In this document: in pieces, positions 47,567 to 55,818 of the stretch
Layout of the letters: every line of letters starts with the position of its first letter
Numbering within the stretch: position 1 is the first letter of the stretch
Translations under genes and position numbers: made by a program
Source: Prochlorococcus sp. AG-409-P01
Lineage (GTDB): Bacteria; Cyanobacteriota; Cyanobacteriia; PCC-6307; Cyanobiaceae
Direction of reading: 5' to 3'
Length of the DNA stretch: 64,000 nucleotides
Assembly (NCBI GenBank): GCA_003215335.1
Contig: QCKM01000002.1
Coordinates: 1 to 64,000, forward strand
Notes under the pieces: generated by a model
What the model saw: only the letters and a program-made list of their open reading frames with translations
Database searches by the model: none
What the model was told of the DNA's origin: nothing

Positions 47567-49025
47567 GCCAGACTTCTTTGGGTATCCTTGAGTGGAATAT
47601 TTCTAATATTGAATCAATTACATTTTCAATTGTCATGCCATCACTAATGAGTTCAATTGCATCATCTGCTTTAAGTAATGGAGAGATCTTCCTTGTGCTA
47701 TCTATTCGATCACGCTCTTTTATTTCAGCTTCGAGAGTGTTCAAATCTTGTGTAGCAAAACCTCTGCTTTTTAGATCAGATGCCCGACGTCTTGCTCGTT
47801 CAACTGCGCTGGCGGTAAGAAAAATCTTTAAGTCAGCATCAGGGAAAACGGCTGTTCCGATGTCACGACCTTCTGCGACTAAACCTCCTTTAATTCCAAT
47901 TTGTTTTTGTTGAATAGTTAATGCTTCGCGCACAGAATTGATTGCAGCAACCGTGGATACAAAACTAGTAACTTCCGGTGAACGAATTATTTCTGTAACA
48001 TCATGACTATTAATTAAAATTTTTTGATCTCCTGCTTCTGATTGATTTAACTCCAGATTGAGATTTTCAAGAATTCGCATCACAGCAATATTGTCTTGAG
48101 GATCGATATTTTGTGTTTGTATTAGCCAAGTTACAGCTCGATACATTGCACCTGTGTCGAGATAAATCAAATTCAATCTTTTTGCTAATGCACGAGTAAC
48201 TGTGCTTTTCCCAGCCCCTGCAGGGCCATCAATGGCAATGATGGGTGGTCTTGGCATCAAAAATGTGTGATCGATAAGACGAGTGCCTCCACAATTCACC
48301 GCAGCGGCCAAGATGCAGATTTTCTGATCAGTCTTGGTGGATTGCAGTTGAAATGGATCGACAGTTTCGACATATTCCACCTCAAGATTATGTTGTTCCA
48401 ACATATTTTGAAGATCTTTTAGGTTAACCGAATTGCCATATCGAACTTCTTTGGCTGCGTTAGCTAATAAGCGCGGCAATGCCAAGGCTTTTTGGCGTTG
48501 CTCTGGAGTTAGATATTTATTGCGGGAACTGTATGCAAGCCCATCAGCGTCTCGCACGGTATCAATTCCAACTATTTCGATTGGTAGTCCAAGGTTGTTT
48601 ATTAAATGTCGCAAAATAACTAGCTGCTGCCAATCTTTTTCTCCAAGAAAAAGTTTTTGAGGCCTCACGAGTGTTAAAAGACGAACCATTACCGTTGCCA
48701 CTCCATCGAAGTGGCCTGGTCGCTTGGGCCCACAAAGATGTGCTTCAAGATTTGAAGGCACTTTGAGTTGGAAGTGAGATGACGCTCCTCCCTTAAAAAC
48801 TTCTTCAAAGGAAGGGGCCCATATTGCTGAAGCTCCTGATGCCTTAGCTAAGGCACAGTCATTTTCAAGGTTGCGTGGATAACGCTCGAAGTCTTCATTG
48901 TCGCCAAATTGCAGAGGATTGATAAAAACACTTACTAGGACTTTTGAGGACTTAGTAGCGTCTAAGTCCATTGCACTTTTAATAAGTTTTGCGTGCCCTT
49001 TATGGAGGGAACCCATTGTTGGCAC
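47550..49025 (-). CDS. panC/cmk: bifunctional pantoate-beta-alanine ligase / cytidylate kinase
   Basis: A fusion found in cyanobacteria. The N-terminal half is pantothenate synthetase: PTMGSLHKGHAKLI, FINPLQFGDNEDFERYPR, LCGPKRPGHFDGVATVM and FLGEKDWQQL. The C-terminal half (from about residue 260) is CMP kinase: DGPAGAGKSTVTRALA, YLDTGAMYRAV and GRDIGTAVFPDADLKIFLTAS. The GTG at 49025 is the first usual start, but it cuts off the family's first strand. The frame stays open upstream to 49109 and encodes matching residues without any ATG, GTG or TTG (see findings). The true start is therefore uncertain, with CTG at 49098-49100 as one candidate. Confidence 0.93.
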   Translation of the reverse strand: MPTMGSLHKGHAKLIKSAMDLDATKSSKVLVSVFINPLQFGDNEDFERYPRNLENDCALAKASGASAIWAPSFEEVFKGGASSHFQLKVPSNLEAHLCGPKRPGHFDGVATVMVRLLTLVRPQKLFLGEKDWQQLVILRHLINNLGLPIEIVGIDTVRDADGLAYSSRNKYLTPEQRQKALALPRLLANAAKEVRYGNSVNLKDLQNMLEQHNLEVEYVETVDPFQLQSTKTDQKICILAAAVNCGGTRLIDHTFLMPRPPIIAIDGPAGAGKSTVTRALAKRLNLIYLDTGAMYRAVTWLIQTQNIDPQDNIAVMRILENLNLELNQSEAGDQKILINSHDVTEIIRSPEVTSFVSTVAAINSVREALTIQQKQIGIKGGLVAEGRDIGTAVFPDADLKIFLTASAVERARRRASDLKSRGFATQDLNTLEAEIKERDRIDSTRKISPLLKADDAIELISDGMTIENVIDSILEIFHSRIPKEVWPIDHP

Positions 49026-49381
49026 GAAATGAATGTTGTCTGTCTGCTCAATGCGCCATAAATGCAGTTCAGACTCTGTGCGGAGTATGGAGAAGTTCAG
49101 AACAGCACCTCAAGCGAGAGCATTCTCCAGACATTGTCTTTGTTTGTTCTGGATGTGATGCATCCTTGAATCTCATCAAAGATACTTTGAAGGAAATCTG
49201 TCTTTCTGTGTTTTATCTTTATCACAGCACCACTTCTGACTTTGAAAATTCAGGCGTGAAAATACCATGGAGATTCAGTGAATTTATATCCATTTGCTTT
49301 TGGTCTAATGCTATTCATCTCAAAGAAGCTTTTGGCTGTTGATCCCATGAATGACCACGGTTATTAGAGGTTGAGAATTTT

Positions 49382-50419
49382 ATGGACTACAAGACCTCGG
49401 GAGTGGATATTGAAGCCGGCAGGGCTTTCGTAGAGCGAATCAAATCGTCTGTTGAGGGCACACATCGAAGAGAGGTGATTGGCGGCCTTGGTGGTTTCGG
49501 AGGCTTGATTCGACTACCGGCAGGCTACAAACGACCTGTGCTTGTTGCTGGTACTGATGGAGTTGGCACAAAACTGGACTTAGCACAAGAGCACCAGGCT
49601 CACTATGGCGTGGGCCTTGATTTGGTTGCAATGTGTATTAACGATGTAATTACTAGTGGAGCGGAACCACTCTTCTTTCTTGATTACATAGCTACAGGCT
49701 TATTGGGACCTGAGGCTTTAGCTCAAGTGGTAGAGGGAATTGCAGAAGGCTGCCGTCAAAGTGGTTGTGCTTTATTAGGTGGCGAAACAGCTGAAATGCC
49801 TGGGTTTTACCCTCAAGGACGTTATGACTTGGCTGGATTTTGTGTGGGTGTAGTGGATGAAGAGAAATTGTTGGATATCCACAATGTTCTTGAGGGTGAT
49901 CAGATAATTGCTGTTGCGAGTAGTGGTTTACACAGCAATGGATTCAGTTTGGTTCGCAAGGTCTTGGATATGTGCGATGCGAATGACCAAAAACGATTCG
50001 GATTAGAAAATCTTTCTTTGATTCAGCTTTTGTTGAAGCCGACAACAATCTATGCCGAGCTGGTCAAAAGATTATTGGAAGCTAATGTTCCGCTTAAAGG
50101 CATGGCTCATATAACAGGTGGCGGACTTCCTGAGAATCTTCCTCGCTGCTTGCCAGAAGGATTGACGGCTTTTGTGGATACAACCAGTTGGAAAAAACCT
50201 GAGATTTTTTCTTGGTTGCAAGAAAAAGGTCAGATACCCGAAATTGATATTTGGAATACTTTTAATGTTGGAGTTGGGTTTTGTTTGATCGTCTCTTCTG
50301 AAGTCGTAAATGATGCTATCGAGATTTGTTCCGAACAAGGACTAGAGGCATGGATTATGGGACGAATAGAGAGGAGTTCATCTGCCGGAATCAAGTCTAT
50401 AAAGGGTCTTCCTATCTAA
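49382..50419 (+). CDS. purM: phosphoribosylformylglycinamidine cyclo-ligase
   Basis: A 345-residue AIR synthetase of purine synthesis. [24 protein letters not shown], the catalytic Asp-rich [50 protein letters not shown] and [15 protein letters not shown] are all present. AIR made here is also the substrate of ThiC, linking purine and thiamine synthesis. It starts at ATG 49382, 281 bp from the possible PanC start at 49100. Confidence 0.97.
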   Translation: MDYKTSGVDIEAGRAFVERIKSSVEGTHRREVIGGLGGFGGLIRLPAGYKRPVLVAGTDGVGTKLDLAQEHQAHYGVGLDLVAMCINDVITSGAEPLFFLDYIATGLLGPEALAQVVEGIAEGCRQSGCALLGGETAEMPGFYPQGRYDLAGFCVGVVDEEKLLDIHNVLEGDQIIAVASSGLHSNGFSLVRKVLDMCDANDQKRFGLENLSLIQLLLKPTTIYAELVKRLLEANVPLKGMAHITGGGLPENLPRCLPEGLTAFVDTTSWKKPEIFSWLQEKGQIPEIDIWNTFNVGVGFCLIVSSEVVNDAIEICSEQGLEAWIMGRIERSSSAGIKSIKGLPI

Positions 50420-50569
50420 AGGGATCAAACTATTTGACTTGTCAAAATGCTTCGGAGTAGTAAGAGCTTTATTTCTTCTTCGCAGTAAAGAATTGATTTG
50501 AGTAGAATCTCGCATAGGCAAGCCGAAGATCTCTTCGGTATTCGCGTCGTCACATTTTTAATTACTTCG

Positions 50570-51205
50570 ATGCCTTTTGATAACCCTCAACGCTCAACGC
50601 GTAGACGTAGCTCGGCAGGTCCAGTTCCACCTCGTCGTCCACTTGTTAGTGATCATTTAAGTAACGGTGTTAATCGTCAAGGTCCTAGGCCTACGTTTTT
50701 GACACTGAGAGACCACGGCAAGGTATATGTTGCAGACATGCCGAATCTTTCTGATGGGCAGCTGGCTCATATCGGCAAAGAAGCCGAAGAAGTTCTGGAT
50801 AGCCTTGATCGTCGGATAGCTGATCTTGAGCGTGAGGTTGGAAATGGTCTAAGTGATAGCGACACATTCATTAAGGCTTCCACGAAACGGGATGTGACTC
50901 GCAGATTTATACGAGCAATTCGTGAGGAACAAGACCATCGTCGCAATAATCCAGCTGTTAAAAGCGCAGCATCTGAATCTCTTCCAAGAACTTTTTTGGA
51001 AATTGCTCGTCACAGACTCCCAGGGGCTACGTTTGATTCGCTTCTTCGAGAGGCATTGACTGCATGCTCACAAGATGAGTCAACACCTCAGCCACCAGCA
51101 CCACCAGAGCCTCCTGTGAAGGTTTTGCAACTTAGATCTCAATCAACAAGTATGCCTGTAGTTGTAAGCCCTGATCCGGATTTTTCTAATCCAAGCAGTG
51201 CATAA
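50570..51205 (+). CDS. conserved hypothetical protein of picocyanobacteria
   Basis: A 211-residue protein. A disordered Arg/Ser/Pro-rich N terminus (PQRSTRRRSSAGPVPPRRP) precedes a helical core (LAHIGKEAEEVLDSLDRRIADLEREVG; STKRDVTRRFIRAIREEQDHRR) and a Pro-rich tail. I do not recognise a domain. The start at ATG 50570 is preferred because residues before it (from 50498) look like read-through of non-coding sequence. It stands alone after purM. Confidence 0.6.
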   Translation: MPFDNPQRSTRRRSSAGPVPPRRPLVSDHLSNGVNRQGPRPTFLTLRDHGKVYVADMPNLSDGQLAHIGKEAEEVLDSLDRRIADLEREVGNGLSDSDTFIKASTKRDVTRRFIRAIREEQDHRRNNPAVKSAASESLPRTFLEIARHRLPGATFDSLLREALTACSQDESTPQPPAPPEPPVKVLQLRSQSTSMPVVVSPDPDFSNPSSA

Positions 51206-51292
51206 TTACCCTTATTTTAGATAGCTTTTATGCTTTATATTGCTATTTTGACTTGGCTTTAAAGGCTAGATGGTAACTTATTTATTGATCTA

Positions 51293-51454
51293 ATGATAAC
51301 AAATCAAGCCAAGCAATTGAATTCATATGAGCAAGAAACTTTGTTTAGTTCTGAATTAGATAACAAAGATCAAATCCTCTGCCACCACTGCAAAAGGACC
51401 TCAAATAATGGTATTCGTTGTAAGGGGATATGTGTCTCAGAAAGCGAGTATTGA
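51293..51454 (+). CDS. Cys-rich micropeptide (candidate zinc-binding)
   Basis: A 53-residue frame with ATG start. The C-terminal half reads CHHCKRTSNNGIRCKGICVSESEY, a C-x2-C-x9-C-x3-C arrangement suited to one zinc ion. I have a weak memory of similar small picocyanobacterial proteins that end in a CxxC-type motif and DSEY-like tail; I cannot name the family. It is too short for most gene finders. Codon choice is typical of the neighbouring genes. Confidence 0.5.
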   Translation: MITNQAKQLNSYEQETLFSSELDNKDQILCHHCKRTSNNGIRCKGICVSESEY

Positions 51455-51525
51455 GTTAGTTTTAAAGCTTTGCTTGTTTTGAGGAATTTTACATATTTTC
51501 CTACTTATTATTTTTGAGAATTTGT

Positions 51526-51789
51526 TTATTCAGGAACACAGCACGCATATATAGGCTTCTCAGGTATTTGTATCCCAAATTGATCATATTCATTTCCAAT
51601 TTGATAGCACATTTCTTGAGGGTGGTCTTCCATGAGTCTTACGAAAGCAGACCTCCCTTTAGGGCGCGGCAAAGTTGTCTCTCCATATTTGATTTCACAG
51701 ATTTGAGGTTGTGGAAGGCCTGGTGCTTGATTCAGGAACAACACTCCTGTAAATATTGCAAGGCGACTTCTCACAAGATCTATTTTCAA
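51526..51789 (-). CDS. hypothetical protein, possibly picocyanobacterial
   Basis: An 87-residue frame from TTG 51789. Residues such as PGLPQPQICEIKYGETTLPRPKGRSAFVRL and QIGNEYDQFGIQIPEKPIYACCVPE look protein-like rather than random. A later TTG, shortly after a GGAG on the minus strand, would give about 71 residues. Function is unknown. The opposite-strand frame at 51514-51798 is its shadow. Confidence 0.45.
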   Translation of the reverse strand: MKIDLVRSRLAIFTGVLFLNQAPGLPQPQICEIKYGETTLPRPKGRSAFVRLMEDHPQEMCYQIGNEYDQFGIQIPEKPIYACCVPE

Positions 51790-52039
51790 GGTGTTTAAGT
51801 ATCGCGCATGCGTTGTATTAGTCTACTAAAATCAATTTTTTTAAAAGCTTTATAGAAGTACTTATTAGAACATTGTTTTAGAAACAGTTTTTTAAGAATA
51901 AGAATTCGATCTAGCTCTCTGTGTATGTTCTGGAAATAGTATTGTTTTTGGATCACTTTTTCTTTTAGTAATCATCTGTTTGTTTGTTGACGTTTGGATT
52001 TCATTTGCTTAGTACTTAAGGAATGAGAGCTTGTTCACA

Positions 52040-52189
52040 ATGCCGTTCAACATTCCTCGATGCTCTAATTGCAAGAACTTTTCTGGATGTGCTGTTTCAG
52101 GAGGTTTTTGTCGACTTTGGTGTGTTGTTGTCCCTCCAGATCAAGTGAAGTCAATTAAGTGCCAACATTGGTCTGCTAAGGGCAATTGA
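52040..52189 (+). CDS. Cys-rich micropeptide (candidate zinc-binding)
   Basis: A 49-residue frame with ATG start: CSNCKNFSGCAVSGGFCRLWC in the first half and CQHW near the end. Six cysteines in 49 residues and a Trp/His pair suggest a small metal-binding or disulfide-bonded fold. It lies alone between 51.8 and 52.6 kb. No family is recognised. The high share of Cys in an AT-rich region argues against chance. Confidence 0.5.
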   Translation: MPFNIPRCSNCKNFSGCAVSGGFCRLWCVVVPPDQVKSIKCQHWSAKGN

Positions 52190-52675
52190 AATTTAGGGAT
52201 GACATCAATTCAATTCCCTCGTTGATAAGTCAATAAAAGGCATTCAGAAGTGATTTTTCTTTCTTCTTAGAAAAAAGAATTCTCAAAGGTATTTTTTCCA
52301 TTCTGTCTACTTGGTAAGTAAAGCAAGACTTCAGCACTTCTTAATGATTATGGGTTTCCAGCTAGTCAAGCTTGTCAAGCCACCCAAGGCCTAGAAACTG
52401 GTCTTAACTCTTAGGACAATCGTGCCATCACTCACTGTTCTGAGAAGACGATTCAAGAACGAGATCCAAAATGCAAATTTCCTGTATCTCGAAACAAGCC
52501 AGAGTGCAGGTAATGACTTGGTGGTACACAGACGGCATACTGAAAACAGGGCGATGGTACTAGCCGTGTACCACGTATGTACTACCACCATTTATGGCGA
52601 AAAGGATTAGAAAAAGAGATCTAATAATTGAGTTCTTGCAACTGATCACAGGGATCGGTCTTAAGAAAGGTAAGA
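52190..52675. other. gene-poor stretch upstream of tRNA-Cys
   Basis: In these 486 bp I see no credible gene. Frames of about 60 residues on both strands at 52391-52610 mirror each other and lack a family look. The notable element is the inverted repeat at 52521-52574. A small RNA would be compatible with the region, but no known RNA family is recognised. Confidence 0.4.
52521..52574. repeat. inverted repeat with 9-bp perfect arms
   Basis: GTGGTACAC (52521-52529) and GTGTACCAC (52566-52574) are exact reverse complements. GGC (52534-52536) and GCC (52563-52565) extend the pairing inward after a 4-base bulge. A further GTACTACCACC at 52580-52590 is a partial copy of the arm's complement. The shape fits a stable RNA stem or a paired binding site. 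No T-run follows. Confidence 0.55.
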
Positions 52676-52746
52676 AGGCGGCACCCAGATTCGAACTGGG
52701 GATAAAGGATTTGCAATCCTCTGCCTTACCACTTGGCCATGCCGCC
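52676..52746 (-). tRNA. tRNA-Cys (anticodon GCA)
   Basis: A 71-nt cloverleaf read on the minus strand: acceptor GGCGGCA/TGCCGCC, anticodon loop ATTGCAA with anticodon GCA, T-arm CCCAG TTCGAAT CTGGG, and U73, the discriminator required by cysteinyl-tRNA synthetase. CCA is not encoded. The plus-strand frame passing through it is spurious. Confidence 0.97.
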
Positions 52747-52803
52747 GAGAGGGAGGATGCTCTCCCTACATCGGATCGTATCAGCCACGCCTCTCAAAGA
52801 TTA

Positions 52804-54069
52804 TTGGTGATATGTAATGGACATGGAGAGGATCTGATTGCATTACGAGTGCTAGAGCAATTGCATCAACTTTGCCCAAAGATCAGATTTGAAGTGCTTC
52901 CATTAGTTGGTGAAGGCAAAATCTTTGAGCGAGCTGTTGCAGAGGGCTGGTTGGTGCGTCTGGGCCCGACAATTCGATTGCCAAGTGGTGGATTTAGTAA
53001 TCAAAGTCTTCGAGGCTTGATTAAGGACATCTGTGCAGGGGTTATATCGACAACCTTTTCTCAGCTGGGTTGTGTCAGAAATGCATTAGCAAAAGATCAG
53101 GTGATTTTGGCAGTAGGTGATTTATTGCCTCTTTTCATGGCATGGCTGAGTGGAGTCCCATATGGATTTATAGGGACTCCTAAGAGCGATTACACCTGGA
53201 GAACCACATTTGGCCTTGCTATTAGTGATTACTACCACAGATGCAAAGGATCTGAATGGGATCCATGGGAATGGATTTTCATGAGATCTTCTCGATGTCA
53301 AATGGTTGCCGTGCGTGACCTATTGACTGCTCGTGGGCTAAGGCGTAAAGAAGTTAGAGCCATTGCACCTGGCAATCCAATGATGGATTGCTTTGAAAAT
53401 CATTCAATACCAGATTTGATTAAGGACCATCGAAGATTGATCTTGCTTTGTGGAAGCAGAATGCCTGAAGCAAAGGAGAATTTTCAAAGGTTATTGCTTG
53501 CGGTTGAAAAGCTGGACTTGCTCGAACCTCTGGTCATATTGGCTGCCTTAGGTGCGGAGCCATCCTGCACACAATTGGAAGATTTCCTAAGGCGCAGAGG
53601 CTTTTCAATGCAAGATTCAGCTCCTCAGCTTTTTGGCGCGAATGCTTTTTGGATCAAAGGAGCTCAGCTTCTCTTCCTTGGGGTTGGTCAATTTTCTCTT
53701 TGGGCGCCTTGGGCAGAGTTGGGATTGGCTAATGCGGGTACTGCCACTGAACAATTGGTAGGACTTGGCATTCCTGCACTATCTCTCCCGGGTTCAGGAC
53801 CTCAGTTCAATAATGCCTTTGCCATTCGTCAAAGCCGCCTCTTGGGTGGGGCTGTGATGCCTTGCAGTAGTGAAAAAGAATTTCTTGAGAGGTTAAAGGT
53901 CTTACTTAGTGATGAGGGGCTGCGTCATAGGTTGGGAGAAATTGGTATGAGACGTATGGGTTCGGATGGTGGAAGTGCTGTTTTGGCTTCTTTGGTGAAG
54001 AACGTTGTGCTTGGAGATCCTATGTTTTCTAAAAAGAACAGCAAGTTCATTCAAGATTTGTCTATTTAA
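52804..54069 (+). CDS. lipid-A-disaccharide synthase-related protein (TIGR03492 type)
   Basis: A 421-residue protein with the N-terminal LVICNGHGEDLIALRVLEQL, APGNPMMDCFE in the middle and a C-terminal glycosyltransferase-B-like domain (GTATEQLVGLGIPALSLPGSGPQF). These features match TIGR03492, a cyanobacterial family related to LpxB; it is not LpxB itself, and the reaction is unknown. The frame stays open upstream to 52594, but that part crosses the tRNA-Cys gene. TTG 52804 or GTG 52807 right at the conserved strand is therefore the likely start. Confidence 0.8.
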   Translation: MVICNGHGEDLIALRVLEQLHQLCPKIRFEVLPLVGEGKIFERAVAEGWLVRLGPTIRLPSGGFSNQSLRGLIKDICAGVISTTFSQLGCVRNALAKDQVILAVGDLLPLFMAWLSGVPYGFIGTPKSDYTWRTTFGLAISDYYHRCKGSEWDPWEWIFMRSSRCQMVAVRDLLTARGLRRKEVRAIAPGNPMMDCFENHSIPDLIKDHRRLILLCGSRMPEAKENFQRLLLAVEKLDLLEPLVILAALGAEPSCTQLEDFLRRRGFSMQDSAPQLFGANAFWIKGAQLLFLGVGQFSLWAPWAELGLANAGTATEQLVGLGIPALSLPGSGPQFNNAFAIRQSRLLGGAVMPCSSEKEFLERLKVLLSDEGLRHRLGEIGMRRMGSDGGSAVLASLVKNVVLGDPMFSKKNSKFIQDLSI

Positions 54070-54078
54070 ATTGTTCTG

Positions 54079-54348
54079 ATGGCAGCTATTCAAGATCACG
54101 AATACATAAAAATCTGTGCCAAATTGGCCAGATGCCTCAATATCAGCCTTGCTTCCGCTAGGAAAAATGTTGATTTAGTTGCCAGTAAGCAGGGCGTTAG
54201 GGATTTAGCTACTCGAAAAACAATTGCCCAACGTCTTTTGGATCAAGCTGAGGCTCGCCTCCAATCGAAAGAAGATTCACCTGCTCTGCAATTAGATCGT
54301 TTATTGGAAGCTTTAGCTGAGGAAGATAATTTTATGCTGGAGGATTAA
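54079..54348 (+). CDS. conserved cyanobacterial hypothetical protein
   Basis: An 89-residue helical protein (YIKICAKLARCLNISLASARKNVDLVASKQG; ATRKTIAQRLLDQAEARL) with an acidic C terminus. The N-terminal half could be a small helical nucleic-acid or protein-binding domain, but no function is known to me. It starts 9 bp after the preceding gene and is probably in its operon. It ends 15 bp before the convergent RNase D gene. Confidence 0.65.
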   Translation: MAAIQDHEYIKICAKLARCLNISLASARKNVDLVASKQGVRDLATRKTIAQRLLDQAEARLQSKEDSPALQLDRLLEALAEEDNFMLED

Positions 54349-54363
54349 TTTTTTAGCAATATT

Positions 54364-55008
54364 TTAGTGCTCAAATATTTGCCCAAAACGCCATCTATCT
54401 AGTTCAGCCATTACCGGGATACACCTAAAGCATTTTTCAGCTAGTTCCCAACGGTTTTCTCTACGAAGCATTTTTTCAAGTTTTTGTCTGACTGTAAGAA
54501 GATATCGAACATCGTTTGCTGCATAGGCAAGCTGGGAATCACTGAGCTCTTCAACTCGACCCCAATCACTACTCTGGGATTGTTTATCTAGTTCTAGCCC
54601 CACTAGCTCATGGACTACGTCTTTTAGACCATGCCGAGGGCTATACGTTCTGGCTAATCGGCTACCTAACTTTGTGCAGAAGATGGGATTGACATCTATT
54701 CCTAAGCCACTTGCAAGAGCAGCTACATCAAATCGAGCGAAATGAAAAACTTTTTCAATGGATGTATTTTCCATTAATGCTTTTAAATGTGGTGCTGAAT
54801 TTTGGCCTATGTGAATTTTGATGCATCCGACATTGTCAGATTGATCGCACATTTGAACGAGACAGAGTCTGTCTCGACCATGGATCAATCCCATAGCCTC
54901 TGTATCTACAGCTAGTTTTGATGCTTGAGAAAAGCGATCAAACCACTCTTTGTCCAGATCCCTATCTAGGACAGCAAAATTTTTAGGGTTTGAAGAAATG
55001 TTAGTCAT
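54364..55008 (-). CDS. rnd: ribonuclease D-like 3'-5' exonuclease
   Basis: A 214-residue DEDDy exonuclease. Exo I is LAVDTEAMGL (Asp35, Glu37), Exo II lies in FHFARFDVAALA, and Exo III is YAANDVRYLL with the catalytic Tyr and Asp. There is no HRDC domain, so it is the short single-domain form common in cyanobacteria. It probably trims stable RNA precursors such as tRNA 3' ends. Confidence 0.9.
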   Translation of the reverse strand: MTNISSNPKNFAVLDRDLDKEWFDRFSQASKLAVDTEAMGLIHGRDRLCLVQMCDQSDNVGCIKIHIGQNSAPHLKALMENTSIEKVFHFARFDVAALASGLGIDVNPIFCTKLGSRLARTYSPRHGLKDVVHELVGLELDKQSQSSDWGRVEELSDSQLAYAANDVRYLLTVRQKLEKMLRRENRWELAEKCFRCIPVMAELDRWRFGQIFEH

Positions 55009-55156
55009 GGTCGAATTGGTTTATTGCGAATGCTTGTAGACCCACTCTGAGAGGTCAGGGGCTTTGGTCAACAAATCATTTCGATAGAAAGATGAAATCT
55101 TTGTGGGTTGTCAATTGTTCAAGTCGCTTTGAAGTCTTAGAAAGGAGGGCCTAGAT

Positions 55157-55726
55157 ATGACCTCTCATTTGATGTCTTTCCCTTTGTCTTCTACTCTTTT
55201 GTTGACAGTTCTTTTGGCCATAGGCTTGGTCTTTTTCCTGCGTGCAGCAAGTAAAGATCGAACTACTGTTGTGGAGGTGCAGTCACCTCGCCCAGCAATA
55301 GAAGTCTTAGACGGTTTGACTGGTTGGTTGGAAAAGAGAGGCTGGCAGGGAGATGGAGGTGATGCGGAAAGACAGGTCTTGCGCTTTCGAGGAAATGTCA
55401 CTTCTAGTCGACCATTGGGGGTTTTGTTGTCGGTATTTGGAACTCTTGGTGCAGGTTGTTTAGGCCTTGTTGTTCGACAGTTGTATCCCAGTTTTGGTTG
55501 GTGGTCATTAATGCTTGCTGCATTTGGACCATTTGCAGGAGTTATATATCATCGGCGAGCTGCCCGTATTGAATTTGTAGAACTACGTTTGCTTAGCTCT
55601 GAAAAGGGTTCAAGAAGCACTTTTCGAGTCAGGGCGCATAGAGATGAACTTATTGCTATGGAACTTGAGCTTTCTAAGACTCTTGAATTGGCTAGTGATG
55701 GGGCACTCCTTTCTTCACCAATTTAG
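55157..55726 (+). CDS. two-segment membrane protein, possibly a cytochrome b6f cofactor-assembly (CCB-like) factor
   Basis: A 189-residue protein with an N-terminal transmembrane segment (about 9-28) followed by the short FLRAASKDRT. A hydrophobic pair lies at about 92-133 (PLGVLLSVFGTLGAGCLGLVVRQL; WWSLMLAAFGPFAGVIYHRRA) and a soluble C-terminal domain follows. The overall shape resembles cyanobacterial proteins annotated as cofactor assembly of complex C subunit B, but I hold that assignment loosely. It has an ATG start after GGAGG at 55143-55147. Confidence 0.5.
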   Translation: MTSHLMSFPLSSTLLLTVLLAIGLVFFLRAASKDRTTVVEVQSPRPAIEVLDGLTGWLEKRGWQGDGGDAERQVLRFRGNVTSSRPLGVLLSVFGTLGAGCLGLVVRQLYPSFGWWSLMLAAFGPFAGVIYHRRAARIEFVELRLLSSEKGSRSTFRVRAHRDELIAMELELSKTLELASDGALLSSPI

Positions 55727-55818
55727 TTAAATGACTTTGACTATTTTTATTCTGCTAAGAATTTCGTTAATTGTAGTAATAATCTAAAGACAAAATTTCT
55801 TTGTATTCATTTAATTAA

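Noticed and set aside
48989-49342. 117-residue plus-strand frame upstream of purM
   Set aside because: It overlaps the panC start antisense, has no family look and lacks a good start context.
52391-52610. Opposing frames of about 62-66 residues
   Set aside because: They mirror each other across the inverted repeat at 52521-52574; neither has protein-like composition or a ribosome binding site.
52594-52803. N-terminal 70 residues of the frame that continues into the TIGR03492 protein
   Set aside because: They are a translation of the complement of tRNA-Cys (AAPRFELGIKDLQSSALPLGHAA), a common artefact.
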